Below are positions 62,054-64,000 of a stretch of 64,000 nt of DNA, piece after piece. Made by a program: the position numbers and the translations under genes. Location of the stretch: contig OZ176054.1 of the NCBI GenBank assembly GCA_964247055.1, positions 5,952,001 to 6,016,000 of the forward strand. The letters are read 5' to 3'. The stretch comes from Paragordius varius (Eukaryota > Nematomorpha). Under the pieces are notes generated by a model. It ran no database searches and was not told the DNA's origin. It worked only from the letters and a program-made list of their open reading frames with translations. Each line of letters opens with the position of its first letter. The stretch's first letter is position 1.

Positions 62054-63572
62054 ATTAATATGTAGAAATTTAGACAATTAATATTTATGAAAATTTTATG
62101 TTGTATACTTGATTTACAAATTAGTAAATGCAATAAATTTTATTTTTATAACTTAATTAACTAAATTCTCTAAAAGAATTAACCTTAGCTATTCATTTGA
62201 TCAAAATTTTTAATAAAACAATATTAAGAGCGAAATATAATATTTTCATTTACAAAGGTGCGCCAGCGTAACAAAGGAATTATTAGCATAGTTTATACTA
62301 TATAATAACACCGACAACGATATGATGGTTAAACAAAAAATTATACTTCAAGCCCAAGAATAGTACTTTGATGTTTCTTTGATATTTTTGGTTTTGAAAA
62401 AGTTTTTGAATATATTAGGGGGAATGTGCAACCGTTTTTGTTTCTTCCGGTTTTACATTGCCAAAAAACCGTTTTTGACCAAATGATTCCGATTTTAAAT
62501 TTGTGAATAAGGATTTGCTCTCGATTCTAGTTTTTTGCAAACATAATTGGTTCCGAATCCGCCATTCCTTTTCAAATTGTTTTTACATCGTCCCTATTTT
62601 TTTTAATCAATATCTGATTTTTGATTGAATAGCTACAATCCTAAATACAAAACTATAAAATATGGTATCCAACGATAATTTTTGATGGCATTAAATCACT
62701 AGACATAAAAATATATTTTATTGTGCATATAAAAAATGAATAGATATTATTGTGTTTTTAGTTTAGCAGTCTTAAAATTTAGGCTGGTTTTGTCAATGGC
62801 TTTATTTTTACACTAGATTAAAAGGCTTTAAAGTTTTTTAAAAAAAATTTTTAACTGATATCGTATCAGGGAGAGACCCTGTCAAGCTTATCCTTGACAG
62901 ATTTAATGATGAATGAATATTTTGTTTATAGTAATGGAGAACATTTAAATTATTAAATTATAGTATGGGATCGCGAAATTACCAAATGTTTTTTGCCTTC
63001 CTGCATAAATCGTAAAAATCGACACCTTCGCCATGGTAAGGTTGGTATCTCAAAAAAATAACAAAGGCGTGTACCTTTTCAAGTGAACCTTAGAATATCG
63101 CTTTTAAGCTCTCTTTAAACGTATATGATCATTGTTTTTTGAATCTACTCGTTTTTCGTATAATTTTACCGCATTCTCATACTCGCCAACGTTAGCTTGC
63201 AAATCAATTATAAGTACGCCCATAATTTAATTTCGATATCCCACCGATTAATTGCGTAACACTTACAAATTTTCTTCACATGTCCTTCGATTCAAATAGG
63301 GTAGGTGGTAACACCAGTGTTAAAATTAAATACTTTATGAAAGGAAAATATAAAATTTCAAAAGTTTGCACTTACATAACGTTGTTGAAGCAAATTATAT
63401 ATAATCAAAATAATTTGTTAATTTTATTTATACATTCTCCTAAAGGCTTAGAATGATAAATATAGATTATTTTGTTGAGTATAGACCCAATTATTTGTTA
63501 ATTATATTTATTCAAAGGTTACTCAAGTTTTAGCTATATTATCAAAAAAGCACTATATTTTTTCATATTTTA
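62054..63572. other. 3' flank of the ARHGAP6-like gene
   Basis: An AATAAA near 62131 may be the polyadenylation signal. The rest is AT-rich without a recognised gene. Around 63270-63330 there is a short match to the family X end (CCTTCGATTCAAATAGGGTAG, then AGTGTTAAAA). Confidence 0.45.
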
Positions 63573-64000
63573 CTAGCGTATATCTTCGGACTTCTGGGGG
63601 GATAAGTTTTTAGCTGGTAGCTCCTTACCCAGCAGCTATCAAAGAAACGCTTGACTAAAATTTTTGCCTTTTAACAGAGAATACGTGGAATCCTATTGAA
63701 TGTTTACGGTCTCATACCTTGGGCGATAAATAGATTTAAAAAATTATTTTTGTGGACTTTGTTTTTTGAAAAAAATGGCATTTTACGGGGAGAGCGGGTA
63801 AAAAGATGGCCTAAATTAAAAAAGCGAGACGACTATGTTCTGCGCAATCGAAAATAACTAAGCAAAAATCATATTTTAAATTAAATGGTCCAACACGTTC
63901 TCCGGAAAATTGTCTCAAAGACATGATTTTTGTGGACTTCTGTTTTCAAAAAAACCGTTTTTTATGTCGGGGCATTCATTAATGATTATATTTTTTATTC
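63573..64000 (-). mobile_element. Non-autonomous Helitron, copy 3, cut by the window end
   Basis: The minus-strand 3' end is CTAG (63573-63576) followed by a flanking T. The terminal hairpin has been lost in a small deletion, leaving only the inner GGACTTC half. Inside, long blocks match copy 1 (TACCCAGCAGCTATC, AAATTTTTGCCTTTTAACAG, GGGGCATTCATTAATGATTA). The 5' end lies beyond 64000. Confidence 0.7.

Noticed and set aside
1-64000. tRNA or rRNA genes
   Set aside because: I scanned for TTCGAATC-type T-arm motifs with paired flanks and for conserved rRNA blocks and saw none. GGTTCGAAGCC at about 60815 is a transposon end.

Overview
The window looks like nuclear DNA from an AT-rich invertebrate animal. 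Three metazoan genes can be read: an MTERF4-like mitochondrial protein (minus, from 2894), mitochondrial ribosomal protein L46 (plus, 37654-40870) and a Rho GTPase-activating protein of the ARHGAP6/36 family (plus, 49498-62053). All have eukaryotic GT-AG introns, one of them only 22 nt long. I cannot name the phylum from the sequence.

Layout. 1-2000: a decayed Tc1/mariner-type transposase, a long-armed inverted-repeat element with TA duplications, and a 21-bp minisatellite. 2172-2894: MTERF4-like exon. 3790-4180: two plausible exons of an unrecognised gene. 4160-4930: dispersed repeat plus a decayed copy of the MRPL46 5' end. 4930-35590: a giant satellite with a 63-bp monomer (three 21-bp thirds), about 26 kb of pure array, interrupted by a foldback element carrying a Helitron (5075-6393) and by an intact RTE-type LINE with a perfect 10-bp target duplication (12162-15481). 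35590-37600: several copies of a palindromic-ended MITE-like repeat. 37654-40870: complete four-exon MRPL46 with a 2-kb Helitron in intron 2. 40900-47400: a transposon graveyard in which a minus-strand LINE has been split by a fossil Ty3/gypsy-like LTR element and by a truncated RTE copy. 47395-47905: another MITE-like copy. 49498-62053: the ARHGAP6-like gene in 13 exons (about 1,504 aa), its introns holding several inverted-repeat elements. From 63573 to the window end: a third Helitron copy.

How the parts relate. The two mitochondrial genes probably serve mitochondrial translation: MTERF4 proteins work with NSUN4 in ribosome assembly and MRPL46 is a large-subunit protein. They are separated by the satellite, and the array begins inside a duplicate of MRPL46, so its origin or expansion seems tied to a local duplication of that gene. 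The most interesting signals are the 21-bp quantum seen in unrelated tandem and foldback repeats, nested higher-order duplication in the satellite, 22-nt introns in both a host gene and a transposase, and Helitrons with well-defined ends at three sites.
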